Source of the DNA: DATFVJ01 sp963820395
GTDB lineage: Bacteria; Actinomycetota; Actinomycetes; Streptosporangiales; Streptosporangiaceae
DNA length: 64,000 nucleotides
Direction of reading: 5' to 3'
NCBI GenBank assembly: GCA_963820395.1
Contig: CAWGAE010000005.1
Location: forward strand, 1-64,000
The translations under genes were made by a program, and so were the position numbers. Shown piece after piece: positions 26,009 through 35,247 of the stretch. The notes beneath the pieces are model-generated. The model was not told the DNA's origin, ran no database searches, and was given only the letters and a program-made list of their open reading frames with translations. Each line of letters starts with the position of its first letter. Position 1 is the first letter of the stretch.

Positions 26009-27571
26009 CTAGCCTCGGGCGTTTGCGGACGAGGGAACCGGTAGCGGCAGCGGTTTGCACGTCTTGTCCCAGGCGGCGTAGGCGTTGCGTTCCGGCAGCG
26101 TGCCGCTCGTCAGATAGGCCGCGATCGTGCTGTCCACACAGATGTCGCCTGACAGGGAGTCGGCGTGTGTCGTGCCGCCTGGTTCGGCGAGCAGAACGGC
26201 GTGCGGGAACAGCTTGCGCACCTCGAGGCTGCCGCCGAACGGCGTGGCGGCGTCCAGCGTCTCGTCGATCAGCAGGCCATTGCGGATGTGGCTTCCGTTC
26301 ACGCTGGCCGGCCGCGAGGATGCGGCGGGCCAGTAGATGCAGGGCGCGTTGAACCAGGCATTCGCCCACGTCTCGAATGGCGCCCTGCGGAAGATCGCAT
26401 TGTTGTCCCTGCTCCACCTGGCCCAGCTGTGCGGCCAAGGCGCGTCGGTGCACTGGACCGCCAGGTAGACCGCGAACTGATGGTCGTTGCCCGGGGTGTC
26501 AACGGCCCGGTAAAGGCTGATCAGGTTCTTGGCGGCTGCCGCGTCGTGCTTGTTGATCCAGTCCGAGAAGGCCCGGCCGCGCTGCAGCCAGGTTTGCTCG
26601 TAGTAACCGGCCGACAGGAAGGCGTCGACCCACTCGTCGGGGCCGACCACGCCGCCCGCCGGGCTGGTGGCGAGCTTGGCCTCAGCCGCGTAGAACAGCT
26701 TCCTGACGGCCACCTCCGTGCCGCCCAGGTGGTAAACGCTGTTGTACTTCGCGAGCCAGCCGAACCAGATGTCGATGTTCCTGTTGAACGCGAGGTCTTG
26801 GTCGAGGTTGGCCTGGTACCACACCCGGAGCGGGTTGACGTTGCTGTCCAGGATGATGCGCCGAAGGTGGGACGGGAACAGCGTCGCGTAGACCTGGCCC
26901 AGGTAGGTGCCGTAGGAGAAGCCGTAGTAGCTGATCTGCCGCTGGCCGAGCGCCACGCGGATGCTGTCCATGTCCTTGGCCGAGTCGACCGTCGTCATGT
27001 TCTTGAGCAGCGCCGACTGCAGCGCGCTGTGCGTACCGCAGGCGTGGGCGTAGGCCTTCGAATCCGACAGCCAAAAGTGCGGCAGCGTCTTCGTGCTCGG
27101 CACGTAGCCCGGCCGGTCGGCGCTGAAGTAGTTCGGGATGCAGGCCGCCGCCGGCTTGCTCGAGCCGACGCCGCGCGGGTCGAAACCGATCCAGTCGTAA
27201 TCCGCCGCCGCCGCTTTGAACCCCGCCTTTTGCAGGGCCGCGACGAGAAAGATGTTGAGTTTGAGTCCGGACCCGCCCGGCCCACCGGGGTTGGTCAGGA
27301 TGACGCCCTGGGAGTGGCTGGCGGTGTGTTTGAGCCGCGACACGGCGAGCTGGATGTGCGTGCCGTGTGGCTTGCTGTAGTCCAGCGGTACCGACACAAA
27401 GCCGCACTGTGCGTGGACCTGCTTAAGGGAGGGGTCCGAGCAGGTGCTCCACTTGATCTGCGACGCGTCGGCCGGGGGCGACGCCGCGGTGGCGGTAATG
27501 CCTGGTAAGGCCGCGGCCAGCCCGGCCGCGATAACGCTGGCGGCGGCGGCGATGGATACGAGTCGTCTCAT
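26009..27571 (-). CDS. Secreted S33-family alpha/beta hydrolase (tripeptidyl aminopeptidase-like)
   Basis: 520-residue exported peptidase. The signal peptide is visible (MRRLVSIAAAASVIAAGLAA, cleavage near ATAAS). Alpha/beta hydrolase core: oxyanion motif NPGGPGGSG, DWIGFDPRGVGSS, nucleophile elbow GFSYGTYLGQVYA, and a C-terminal TAP-like domain (LLIDETLDAATPF with the acid, PGGTTHADS with the His). Family members remove N-terminal di/tripeptides outside the cell. ATG 27571 is chosen over an upstream in-frame start because it begins the signal peptide. Transcribed alone; no operator seen. Confidence 0.92.
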   Translation of the reverse strand: MRRLVSIAAAASVIAAGLAAALPGITATAASPPADASQIKWSTCSDPSLKQVHAQCGFVSVPLDYSKPHGTHIQLAVSRLKHTASHSQGVILTNPGGPGGSGLKLNIFLVAALQKAGFKAAAADYDWIGFDPRGVGSSKPAAACIPNYFSADRPGYVPSTKTLPHFWLSDSKAYAHACGTHSALQSALLKNMTTVDSAKDMDSIRVALGQRQISYYGFSYGTYLGQVYATLFPSHLRRIILDSNVNPLRVWYQANLDQDLAFNRNIDIWFGWLAKYNSVYHLGGTEVAVRKLFYAAEAKLATSPAGGVVGPDEWVDAFLSAGYYEQTWLQRGRAFSDWINKHDAAAAKNLISLYRAVDTPGNDHQFAVYLAVQCTDAPWPHSWARWSRDNNAIFRRAPFETWANAWFNAPCIYWPAASSRPASVNGSHIRNGLLIDETLDAATPFGGSLEVRKLFPHAVLLAEPGGTTHADSLSGDICVDSTIAAYLTSGTLPERNAYAAWDKTCKPLPLPVPSSANARG

Positions 27572-27953
27572 CCCGTTCCCTTCGTCAGGCGCTCCGGCAT
27601 GATGAGCCGCCGAGCGCGGCATCCGAGGGCGATGTTGGGGCCAGGCGCCCGTTAGCGGAAGATGTGAGCGACATCAAAGCCCAAATCGTGACAATTAGCG
27701 CGGGTTCCACGCAGCTTAGTCGCACGACACGATGCTGCGCGCGGCCTCGCCGGTGTTGCCGGTCAGGTACCGGTTGCCCTGACACGAAAACTGGGTCCCC
27801 GGTGGGCGCGCGGCAGCGAACCCACGCCTGTGCGGTGGCGAGGGCTCGCGATGGCGCTCTTGTCCGGCGGGAAGGACCGGCGTGCCGGGCGAGGCGGCTC
27901 CTTGGCCTGGCAGGGGTGAGGGCCTGAGGTTAAGTTAAGCGCCGGGCGTTCAG
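27572..27953. other. Intergenic region without a supported gene
   Basis: Promoter region of the secreted peptidase plus ~300 bp with no identified feature before the IS110 remnant. Confidence 0.45.
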
Positions 27954-28650
27954 GCGGCCTCCGGCGGGCTGATGGTGATGGTGATGGTGCAGCCGGGGTG
28001 GGGCTTTTGCATTCGGCGTTCCAGGTAGTTCTGCTGCTCCTCAGGGGAGTTCCGGCGGGCGTAGAAGTGTCGGCGCCCGGCTCCTGGTAGGGGGTGCCGG
28101 TCTTGAGGACCTGGTAGGCGATCTTCAGCAGGGTGTGCGCGATCGCGGTGATGGCCTTCTTCTTCGCGGCCGGGTTCTTGTCACCGCCGAAGCGGCGGAC
28201 CAGCCTGTTGTACCTGGCCTGCAGCCGGCCCCGGACCCGGATCGCCGCCCAGGCCGCCTGGATCAGCATCGGCTTGATGTAGGTCCCGGCGTCGCCGGTC
28301 CGGCCGTGCCTTCGCTTCTTGGCGCTGATGTTGTTCCCTGGGCACAGGCTCGCCCAGGAGGCGAGCTTTCCAGCTCCCGCTGCCACCGCGCGGCCTTGCC
28401 CGCGATCTGCTCGTCAATGCCGGCGACCGCGTCATTGAGCACCTGGATCCGGTCCCGGTGCAGGCGGCACAGCATCGCGTGGTGGCCGGTGAACCGCCCC
28501 GTCAGCGCCATCGACAGGCCGGCCAGCTTCCCGGCGGATCGCATCCGGCCGATCGCCAGGTCCGCCAGCACCTGGCCGCGCCGTTCGCCGTCGATCATAC
28601 GCTTCTGCCATGACTCCCCGGCGCGCTGGAACAGCAAACGCGGCCGCGCC
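27954..28650 (-). pseudogene. IS110-family transposase, N-terminus missing
   Basis: Middle helical region (GRMRSAGKLAGLSMALTGRF, VLNDAVAGIDEQI) and the IS116/IS110/IS902 domain (CPGNNISAKKRRHGRTGDAG, IRVRGRLQARYNRLVRRFGG) are clear. A frame change near 28360 separates the two and another near 28075 shifts the tail (SPEEQQNYLER-like). The N-terminal DEDD catalytic domain is lacking because the sequence joins a thioesterase fragment at about 28650. Inactive. Confidence 0.82.
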
Positions 28651-29010
28651 GGGTTGCTGGACACGGCCCTGTTGCAGGGGCTCGGCGATAACCTCGGCGC
28701 GGCCCGAGGTAGCCGGGCGCAAGAAATCGGTCGCATTGTGCACACCGACTGCGAATTGCCCCCGGTCTCGCACCACCAGGCTGGCGCTGATGCTGGCGGC
28801 GGATTCGACGGCGGTGGTGTAGACACCGCCGTGCACCACGCCCCATGGCGTGTGGTGATCTGGCCCGAGGTCGATGTGCCCGACCACGCGGGCTCCGCAG
28901 GCCGAGTCCACAACGGCCGGCCCCGGCAACGAATCGGCTGGTGGCCTCAGCGCCGAGATCGTCGTCGGCGCCCGGGCCGGGCTGGGAATTGGCAGGGTCG
29001 TCCACGGCAT
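28651..29010 (-). pseudogene. PaaI-type hotdog thioesterase, 3'-truncated
   Basis: Reads HHTPWGVVHGGVYTTAVESA and later VGVHNATDFLRPATSGR, then AEPLQQGRVQQ, the hotdog thioesterase signature in which the HGG region binds the acyl thioester. The last beta strands are replaced by the IS110 fragment at ~28650. The start near 29010 is open but unproven. Likely non-functional. Confidence 0.7.
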
Positions 29011-29113
29011 AGGCGTAGCAGAAGATGACTACTTCAGTGGCTGCTCACATAACTCAGGATGGACCGGTGCCGGCGCGGTCCGCGTGGCGGTCGCCATTGC
29101 AGGCAGTGGGAAG

Positions 29114-30022
29114 TCAGGCTTCCTCGCCGGGCTGGCCGCTATCGCCGAACACCACGTGAATTGTCCGTTCGCCGGTGCCGCGCACGACGTTCAGCTCGAT
29201 GCTGCCGGCGCGCCCCGCCGGGAGCGCGTCGAACAGGTCGTCGATGGTGCGTACCGGCCGGCCTGCGGCCGCGGCGATCAGGTCGCCCTGTGCGAGGCCG
29301 GCGCGTGCGGCCGGGCTGCCCGCCGCTACCTCGCGGACGAGCAGGCCTTCGGTGTCGGGGAGGCCGACGGCGCGGCGGAGCCGCTTGGCCACGTGGCGGG
29401 GGGCGATTTCGATGCCAAGCCGCAGCGGTGCCGCGGATTGGCCGCGGGCGAGCGCATCGACCCGGCCGTGCAGCGCCTCGTCGGCGGGTATGGCCAGGTA
29501 GAAGCCCTCGCCGAGGCGGTTGGTGTTGATGCCGAGCAGCTGTCCCCCGGCAGTTAGCACCGGGCCGCCCGAGGAACCGGGCAGCAGCGGAGCGGTGTGC
29601 TCGATGCTGCCGGTAATGCGGCGGCCGCGAGGGCCGCGGAAGGTCCGGTCGATCCCGGAGACGAACCCGAACGTCACCCGCAGCCCACGCCCGCCCGGGT
29701 TAGCCAAGGCGAAGACCGGCATCCCGATCCCGGCGGACGCGCTGGCCCACGGCAGCGCCGCAGACCCATCCGTGTCGACCTCGACGACGGCGAGGTCGCC
29801 GTCGATGTCGTGCCCGGCCAAGCTGCCCTCGGCGGTGCGTCCGCCAGGGAAGGTGACCGCCACCTGATCGCCGCGCACGTTGTGCGCGTTGGTCAGCACG
29901 CGCCCCCCGCTGAGCACGATGCCGGAGCCGACGCCCCAGCGCTGCCCGATGCCCACGACCGAGGAGCCCGCGCCCTCCGCCAACGCCACGATGCTTGCTT
30001 GTATCTCGTCGAGGATCGCCAT
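29114..30022 (-). CDS. DegP/HtrA-like serine protease with PDZ domain
   Basis: 302-residue S1C protease. The catalytic triad is seen as His in VLTNAHNV, Asp in HDIDGDLAVVEV and Ser in LPGSSGGPVL. A C-terminal PDZ domain follows (GLLVREVAAGSPAARAGLAQ, then GDLIAAAAGRPV). No signal peptide or membrane anchor is seen, so it is probably cytoplasmic. It is divergent from the HxlR regulator at 30102, with an inverted-repeat operator between, which implies direct control. Confidence 0.9.
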   Translation of the reverse strand: MAILDEIQASIVALAEGAGSSVVGIGQRWGVGSGIVLSGGRVLTNAHNVRGDQVAVTFPGGRTAEGSLAGHDIDGDLAVVEVDTDGSAALPWASASAGIGMPVFALANPGGRGLRVTFGFVSGIDRTFRGPRGRRITGSIEHTAPLLPGSSGGPVLTAGGQLLGINTNRLGEGFYLAIPADEALHGRVDALARGQSAAPLRLGIEIAPRHVAKRLRRAVGLPDTEGLLVREVAAGSPAARAGLAQGDLIAAAAGRPVRTIDDLFDALPAGRAGSIELNVVRGTGERTIHVVFGDSGQPGEEA

Positions 30023-30037
30023 CGCTGCCCCGCTCCA

Positions 30038-30065
30038 TTAGTAGTAACTTGCAAACTACTACTAA
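30038..30065. promoter_or_regulatory. Inverted-repeat operator between protease and HxlR gene
   Basis: TTAGTAGT and ACTACTAA flank AACTTGCAAACT, giving a 28-bp near-palindrome in the 79-bp divergent intergenic region. TTGCAA-centred sites of this kind, with AGTA/TACT arms, are used by HxlR-type repressors. It probably controls both directions. Confidence 0.7.
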
Positions 30066-30101
30066 CAGCTCAGGTGTCAATGTGGCAGCTACGATCAGTG
30101 C

Positions 30102-30533
30102 ATGGGCGAACCGGAGAACGCCTCCTCGCCGCTCGCCGAGGCGCTGGCCAGGGTCGGCGACCGGTGGACACTGCTGGTGGTGCAGGCGCTGCTCACCGGG
30201 CCGCGCCGGTTCAACGATCTCCTCGACCAGATCCCGGGTATCGCTGCGAACATCCTGTCCGAGCGCCTCAAGCGGCTCGAACGGGACGCGCTGCTGGTGG
30301 CCCGGCCCTACTCCGAGCGGCCGCCCCGGTCCGCCTACGAGCTGACCGCCGAGGGCAAGGAACTCGCCGGCGCGCTCCGCCTCCTGGCGCACTGGGGAGC
30401 CCGGCACACTGACCCGGCGGAAACGCCCCGCCACCCCGCGTGCGGCACCCCGATCGAGGCACGGTGGTACTGCCCCACCTGCGACCGTCTCGTTGACAAC
30501 GAGTGGCGAGACGCCGAGATGCGCTTCGTGTAG
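30102..30533 (+). CDS. HxlR-family transcriptional regulator
   Basis: 143-residue winged-helix protein: GDRWTLLVVQALLTGPRRFN, then LLDQIPGIAANILSERLKRL and ELTAEGKELAGAL match the HxlR core. The C-terminus has an extra possible zinc ribbon (HPACGTPIEARWYCPTCDRL). It is divergent from the DegP-like protease, whose promoter it likely represses through the 30038-30065 site. The ligand or stress signal is unknown; many HxlR proteins sense electrophiles or redox state. Confidence 0.9.
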   Translation: MGEPENASSPLAEALARVGDRWTLLVVQALLTGPRRFNDLLDQIPGIAANILSERLKRLERDALLVARPYSERPPRSAYELTAEGKELAGALRLLAHWGARHTDPAETPRHPACGTPIEARWYCPTCDRLVDNEWRDAEMRFV

Positions 30534-30663
30534 GTGACGGTAACGGCGGCCCGGAGGTGGACCCCACCAGTCACCGCGGCAGATGCGGGCCCGGGCGCTG
30601 TCTGCTGAGCCTTGGTGTTGCGACGTGCGCTGCGTCCAGTATCGGCCACTTTGTGCGAGCGGC

Positions 30664-30830
30664 GTCAGCCAGTCCTGTCACACTCGAGGTTCGACAAGGC
30701 GATCGCCCGCTTCTCGGCGGCCTACGCTGATCAAAACGAGCTCGACCACCAGCGACTGGCCGTGGCCGTCGCCGCGGGCGAGGTTCCCGCCGAATCCTGT
30801 AGGGCTCGATTACTCCATCTGGCCTGGTCT
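30664..30830 (+). pseudogene. DUF2252 protein, C-terminal fragment
   Basis: The frame reads RFDKAIARFSAAYADQNELD and HQRLAVAVAAGEVPAE, the characteristic helical tail of DUF2252 proteins. Nothing upstream in frame belongs to that family. It is a short remnant joined to an integrase-core fragment. Confidence 0.6.
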
Positions 30831-30861
30831 GGGCAGTCTTGTAGGTTGGGATCATCGTTGA

Positions 30862-31055
30862 GTGATCTTCTCGGTTGTCTACCCGCTCGCGCGCCGTTTG
30901 CTCGGCTGTTTGATCGTGCTAGCCCAGCGTGAGGTGTCCAAGATGCCGAACTCCTGGTGCTCCGGCACGAGAACGCGGTACTGCGCCGCCAGATCGGCCG
31001 GGTCCGCTACCAGTCGGCCGACCGGCTGTGGCTCGCGGCACTGTCCCGGCTATGA
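30862..31055 (+). pseudogene. Integrase-core transposase, N-terminal fragment
   Basis: Reads VVYPLARRLLGCLIVLAQRE and, after a 1-nt shift near 30945, LLVLRHENAVLRRQIGRVRY and RLWLAALSRL. This N-terminus is typical of actinobacterial rve-type transposases, which are ~350 residues; only ~65 remain. A related fragment is at 54290-54640 on the other strand. Confidence 0.7.
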
Positions 31056-31117
31056 GAAGCAGCAGGTCACCGTGACGATCGTGTATTCGAGCCCAACAGG
31101 CTGGGAATCACTTCCGG

Positions 31118-31567
31118 GTGCCCGCAGATCCCTCCCACGAGCCCGCAGTCCCCGGTCACGAAGCGCCTGGCGAATTCGCGCGACCGAAACCGCCGCGCCC
31201 GAGGTCGGCGCGGCCAGAACCAGTGGAACCGCCGCCAGTGCCGCCGCCGCTTCCGCCGCCAGTGCCGCCGCCAGTGCCGCCGCCGCCGCGCCCAGTGCCG
31301 CCACCTGCACCGCCGCCCGAACCAGAGCCAGAGCCGCCCACACCGCCGCCGGAACCCCGGCCGCAGCCACGGCCGTTGCCCCCGCCGGAACCAGAGCCAG
31401 CCCCGGAGCCCGTACCGCGGCCCGAGCCGCCCCCAGAGCCGTTGCAGGGAGCCCGCCGTACCGGGCGCTTGGGCCAGTGGGAAGCGCAGGCGGGCCGCCA
31501 CGTCGGCGGGAGGGGCCGAGTACCGCGTCTACCTCTCTCCCGTCGTCAAGCGTGGCGACGGCCGTGA
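31118..31567 (+). CDS. Proline-rich low-complexity ORF
   Basis: Open frame of 149 codons dominated by Pro, Glu and Arg (PPPVPPPLPPPVPPP and related repeats in about 31210-31440). No domain, signal peptide or clear ribosome-binding site. The opposite strand is equally open (Gly/Ser-rich), so coding on either strand is unproven; the DNA is a C-rich skewed repeat tract that keeps frames open. Could be a linker from a lost larger protein. Confidence 0.3.
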   Translation: MPADPSHEPAVPGHEAPGEFARPKPPRPRSARPEPVEPPPVPPPLPPPVPPPVPPPPRPVPPPAPPPEPEPEPPTPPPEPRPQPRPLPPPEPEPAPEPVPRPEPPPEPLQGARRTGRLGQWEAQAGRHVGGRGRVPRLPLSRRQAWRRP

Positions 31568-31855
31568 TCAGGCGGCATGATTCAGCTCTGACGAGCACCT
31601 GACCGGCGGCGGCACCACGGCAGCACCCCCATCGCTTCCATCGCTTCCACGCCGCGGCGGGAGTGCACCATCAACAGGGTGTACACCCTTGGGCATCAGC
31701 TTTGCTGCGCCCACACGCTGTATGAACTGGGTCGGCAGATCAACGATCACCGGAAGTCGGCTCGCGACGCCCGTACTCGCACTTCGTGCCCTGCTGCCGC
31801 TCCTCAACTCAGGGCAACAGCGCCGTGGGCGACGTCTACACGCAGGCCCGGATCG

Positions 31856-32125
31856 CTACCCGCCAAGGCGAGCGCGGATCTCGGCTGGGTAGCCGGGGAA
31901 GTAGTGGCTGATGGCATCCAGGCTGAACTGGCGCAGGATCGAGGTGGCGGGCTCGTGTTCGAGGAGGAACTCAAACGACGCCCTGACGAGCTCCTCTGGC
32001 GTGACGTGATCGCAGCCGAGGGCGGCGGGCAACCCGGCGGGAACGCTGACCTCGTGGCTGGTCGCCGCAGGTGTCTGGACGTGGAATGTGCCGTCGGCCT
32101 GGCGAGTGACGGTGATCTGTGCCAT
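31856..32125 (-). CDS. Conserved small hypothetical protein
   Basis: 89-residue protein starting MAQITVTRQADGTFHVQT and ending FPGYPAEIRARLGG. It resembles a widespread actinobacterial family of ~90 residues with a beta-rich first half and a helical second half (EELVRASFEFLLEHEPATSI). Function unknown. ATG 32125 is well placed; both neighbours are remnants, so it may be a survivor of a decayed region. Confidence 0.65.
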   Translation of the reverse strand: MAQITVTRQADGTFHVQTPAATSHEVSVPAGLPAALGCDHVTPEELVRASFEFLLEHEPATSILRQFSLDAISHYFPGYPAEIRARLGG

Positions 32126-32219
32126 GCGGTCACATTAGCCTCGCGGCCGGCCAGGCACGGCTCGCCGCCGGGCGGCCACGTGCGTGGGCGCCGCCGCCGT
32201 CGTCTAGCGCGTGCCCCGC

Positions 32220-32697
32220 ACTCCCTTCAGGATCTGATCACCATGGTCAGTGATCTGCGCAGGCGCGAGGTCGGGTTCACCTCGCTGCTCGAGAGCCTGG
32301 ACACCACCACTCCCGGCGGCCGGCTGGTGTTCCATGTGTTCGCCGCCCTAGCCGAGTTCTCCGCGAGCTGACCATCTCCGGCACCCGAGAGGGCCTGTCC
32401 GCCGCCCGTGAACGTGGCCGTGTTGGTGGACGTCCCACTGTGGCCAGCCCTGACATCGTCCGGGCCGCCGGCGACATGCTGCCCAACCCCGCCCACAGCA
32501 TCACGTCGATCGCCAAGCTGCTGGGCGTCAGCCCCGGCACGCTGTACAACCACATCCCGGACCTTCGTGAGTTGCGCGCCCGCGACGAACTGGAGGGCGT
32601 CCGGCCGGTACGCGCGCGGATCACCGGTCCGGGCAGCGGACCCCCGCCGGAGCTGATGCCGCGGCTCCAAGATCCGGAACTCCAGGCCGAGGACTGA
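32220..32697 (+). pseudogene. Serine recombinase (resolvase/invertase), N-terminus missing
   Basis: Reads DLRRREVGFTSLLESLDTTT and GGRLVFHVFAALAEF, then with a 1-nt deletion at about 32365 RELTISGTREGLSAARERGR, GRPTVASPDIVRAAG and the C-terminal HTH SITSIAKLLGVSPGTLYNHI. The catalytic Ser region (first ~60 residues) is absent. It is a DNA-invertase/resolvase remnant, probably from a Tn3-like or phage element. Confidence 0.75.
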
Positions 32698-32932
32698 TCA
32701 CGGACCGCCGGACGGAGGGCCCTGGCAGGGTCAGGCGGTCGTAGAAGCGACTTCGCCATCGTCGTCGGGTTCATCAGGGTCACGCAGCTCCCGCACCCCG
32801 CCCGGGCCGAGATCGGGCAACGCGAACGAGTACTTCCCGATCACGTTGATGTGGCTGCGCAGGAACGGCGACAAGCGGGCGACGTCTTCGGCGGCCGCTG
32901 CTCGGCTGCAGCTATGACGAAGCCGCCGCCAT

Positions 32933-33262
32933 GTGCGGCTGCCCACCCGGCACCATGCCCTGTGGCCCGAGCGGGAGGACGCCGTCGTGCACGGCAGAGA
33001 CGCCATCGCGCAGTTCTTCGCGCAAAGCTTCCAGGCCCGCAGCGGCGAAGGGGTCTTCGAGGACTGGTTCCGCAGCGGGCGGTACTTCTCCGACGGGCGG
33101 TTGTTGATCTGGGAGTATCCGCGCGAAACCCCGAAGGGCGACCAGACGGACGTGGTCGAGTCCATGGATCTCGAGAACGGGCTGATCACCCACCACCGCG
33201 TCTACTGGGGATGGGTGGGGTTCAACAAGCTCCACAACGCCATCAACAAGGCCCGCCAGTAG
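32933..33262 (+). CDS. SnoaL/NTF2-like protein, probably 5'-truncated
   Basis: 109-residue alpha+beta-barrel-type protein: HGRDAIAQFFAQSFQARSGE, FEDWFRSGRYFSDGRLLIWE and DVVESMDLENGLITHHRVYW are like ketosteroid-isomerase/NTF2 relatives. The first helix expected before HALWPERE is missing, and 32880-32933 is in another frame, so the start (GTG 32933) is uncertain and the gene may be truncated. Substrate unknown. Confidence 0.55.
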   Translation: MRLPTRHHALWPEREDAVVHGRDAIAQFFAQSFQARSGEGVFEDWFRSGRYFSDGRLLIWEYPRETPKGDQTDVVESMDLENGLITHHRVYWGWVGFNKLHNAINKARQ

Positions 33263-33943
33263 GCAGTGCCGTTCCGCCGCATCGAGCGGGCCATCTCCCC
33301 CTCGCGTCCCGACAGCGGAAGCGCGGGTAGGGGCGAAAGCACGCACAGAACGAACGGATCAGGCGCAGCCGTAACGCGCTCAGCAGTCACATTCAGTGAG
33401 CCAGCTGACCGCCTCCGGCGGCGTGGACTTCCTTGGCCGTGAGGAGCATCGGCCACCGCGAAGCCACCGACACCTGGGCGGCAGCCACCAGGCGGTAGGG
33501 AGGCTCTAAGGGCACGCGCCAAACTCGATGCAACTCGCGCGCCAGACTCGGTGCAAAGAGGCTCGGGCAAGGCGGCGGTCGAGGGCACGAAGGCGCTGCT
33601 TGACTGGGCCTCGCTGCCGCCGGATGAGGAGTTCGGCCCGGGGCTTGCGGCCTTCTTCCGGACCTCCGGCCGCCCGGAGAACGCGGCCCGGGTCATGTAC
33701 CTGTTCGAATGGCCTGCAGACCCCGGCCGGCGTGGAACCGGACCTGGGACGCGCTGTGGACGAATTTGCGAGCTCGCTGGGCACCTGGCTCCGTTAGGGC
33801 CCCGGCTGAACACCCAGTTAACTGGACATCGCCGATCTTGCCGGGTGCAAAAAATGCCCGTGTAAGACTGATGAAACGTTGACCTCGCCCGCCCGCAGGC
33901 GTACGCCACGTGGTGGCCTGGTCGGGCGTCCGGGCGGTGAGGC
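33263..33943. other. Region without a supported gene
   Basis: Short frames only; one at 33551-33865 (KALLDWASLPPDEEFGPGL) looks coding in amino-acid use but matches nothing recognised. Probably debris. Confidence 0.35.
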
Positions 33944-34320
33944 ATGTCCGATAGCGGGTTCTGGCCGGGGCTGCGCGGGCGGCAAGACGAATGCGACACT
34001 CTGAGCCGCCTCGTGGCATCTGCGCAGGCGGGCCGTAGCCAGGTTCTGGTCCTGCGCGGCGAGGCCGGGATAGGCAAGACCGCCTTGCTCGAGTTCCTGG
34101 CTGACAGCGCCAGCGGCTGCCAGGTTGGCCGCGCGGCGGGTGTCGAGTCGGAAGCTGGAGCTCGCGTACTCCGGCCTGCACCAGCTGTGCAGTCCCTACC
34201 TGGGCCGGATCGGTACTCTGCCTGCCCCCGCAGCGCGCGGCGCTCGGCACCGCGTTCGGACTGCAGCCGGGCCGCGCGCCTCGCGCCATCACGACGGACT
34301 TTTTCAACTTCCTAACGGTT
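33944..34320 (+). pseudogene. LuxR-type large ATPase regulator, N-terminal fragment
   Basis: The frame reads GLRGRQDECDTLSRLVASAQ and LRGEAGIGKTALLEFLAD, the N-terminal P-loop of LAL/LuxR regulators (normally ~900 residues). After about 34130 the family sequence (LELAYSGLHQLCSPYLGRI) continues in another frame and ends near 34300. Its remainder, including the C-terminal HTH, is absent. Inactive. Confidence 0.75.
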
Positions 34321-34571
34321 GCTTATCGGATCCATTGTGTTGATGGCGGTGCACAGATCAGCCAGCCCTGTGTGTGGTTCGCAGGCTCCACGGGTTCTCG
34401 GGACCGCCTGCCGCTGCCTGGTGTCCCGGTCAGGGGGGTGATTGTTCGGCGACGTTCAGCATGAGCGCCTGAGCGCTGATTGGCGTCATTGAGGCTGAGC
34501 GGGCTGGTTTTGCGCGTGTTCGGGTTGCGGGGCGTGGTGCGCGACGACACCGTGAGCGTGTCGGTTTCGGG
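34321..34571. other. Left border region of the nested transposon
   Basis: No gene seen. The left end of the four-gene transposon is expected here, but terminal repeats could not be identified by eye. Confidence 0.4.
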
Positions 34572-34616
34572 ACGGCCCTCCCCGTGATCTTTTGGCGAAG
34601 TACCGGGGAGGGCCGT
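34572..34616. terminator. Hairpin ahead of the transposon's first gene
   Basis: Perfect 12-bp stem ACGGCCCTCCCC / GGGGAGGGCCGT with a 21-nt loop. It could block read-through into the transposon or be part of its end. Confidence 0.6.
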
Positions 34617-34638
34617 GTGCGGGTGCAAAGGAGCACCG

Positions 34639-35247
34639 GTGCTCACGGTAGGCAACGACGCGGCCGGCGTCGAGCGGATGCTGGAGAAGGGCAGCTTGGC
34701 CTGCCCCGTTTGCGGCGGGCGGCTGGCCCGGTGGGGTTATGGCCTGGAGCGGAGGGTGTTCGGGCCGGGGCGGCAGGGCCGTGGGGTGCGGCCACGGCGG
34801 TCCAGGTGCACGGCGTGCCGGGTGACGCACATGCTGCTGCCTGCGCGGCTGCTGTTGCGCCGGGCGGATGAGGTGCCGGTGGTCGGGGCGGCGCTGGCGG
34901 CGGCCGCGCGGGGGCTGGGCTATCGCCGGGCGGCGCGGGAGCTGCAGGTTCCCGAGGACACGGTGCGGGGCTGGCTGCGCCGAGCTGCCCGGCGGGCGGG
35001 CCAGGTCCGGGAGGTGTTCACGAGGGTCGCGGCGGCGGTGAGCGCGGACCCGGTGCCGCTGGAGCCGGCGGGATCGCCGCTAGCCGACGCGCTGGTGGCG
35101 GTCGCCGCGGCTGCAGCCGCGGCGGCGGAGCGGTGGCCGGCGCTGGTCGCGGTGTCGCCGTGGGAGATCGCCTCGGCGGTCACCAACGCGACCCTGCTGG
35201 CGCCGGTGATGGCCGCCCGGATGTTCAACGCGAGTTCCCTCTCGTGA
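34639..35247 (+). CDS. Zinc-ribbon/HTH protein of transposon (DUF6431-like)
   Basis: 202-residue protein. An N-terminal zinc ribbon has Cys pairs at ACPVCGGRLARWGYG and SRCTACRVTHMLL. A helix-turn-helix follows (YRRAARELQVPEDTVRGWLR), then an Ala-rich helical tail. Such proteins precede DDE transposase and AAA ATPase genes in actinobacterial transposons and are presumed accessory DNA-binding factors. GTG 34639 is chosen with AAAGGAG 6 nt upstream. The transposase gene starts 72 bp downstream. Confidence 0.75.
   Translation: MLTVGNDAAGVERMLEKGSLACPVCGGRLARWGYGLERRVFGPGRQGRGVRPRRSRCTACRVTHMLLPARLLLRRADEVPVVGAALAAAARGLGYRRAARELQVPEDTVRGWLRRAARRAGQVREVFTRVAAAVSADPVPLEPAGSPLADALVAVAAAAAAAAERWPALVAVSPWEIASAVTNATLLAPVMAARMFNASSLS

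Noticed and set aside
26165..27508. A 447-codon frame antisense to the secreted peptidase
   Set aside because: It has no domain; it is a GC-rich shadow of the clear S33 peptidase gene.
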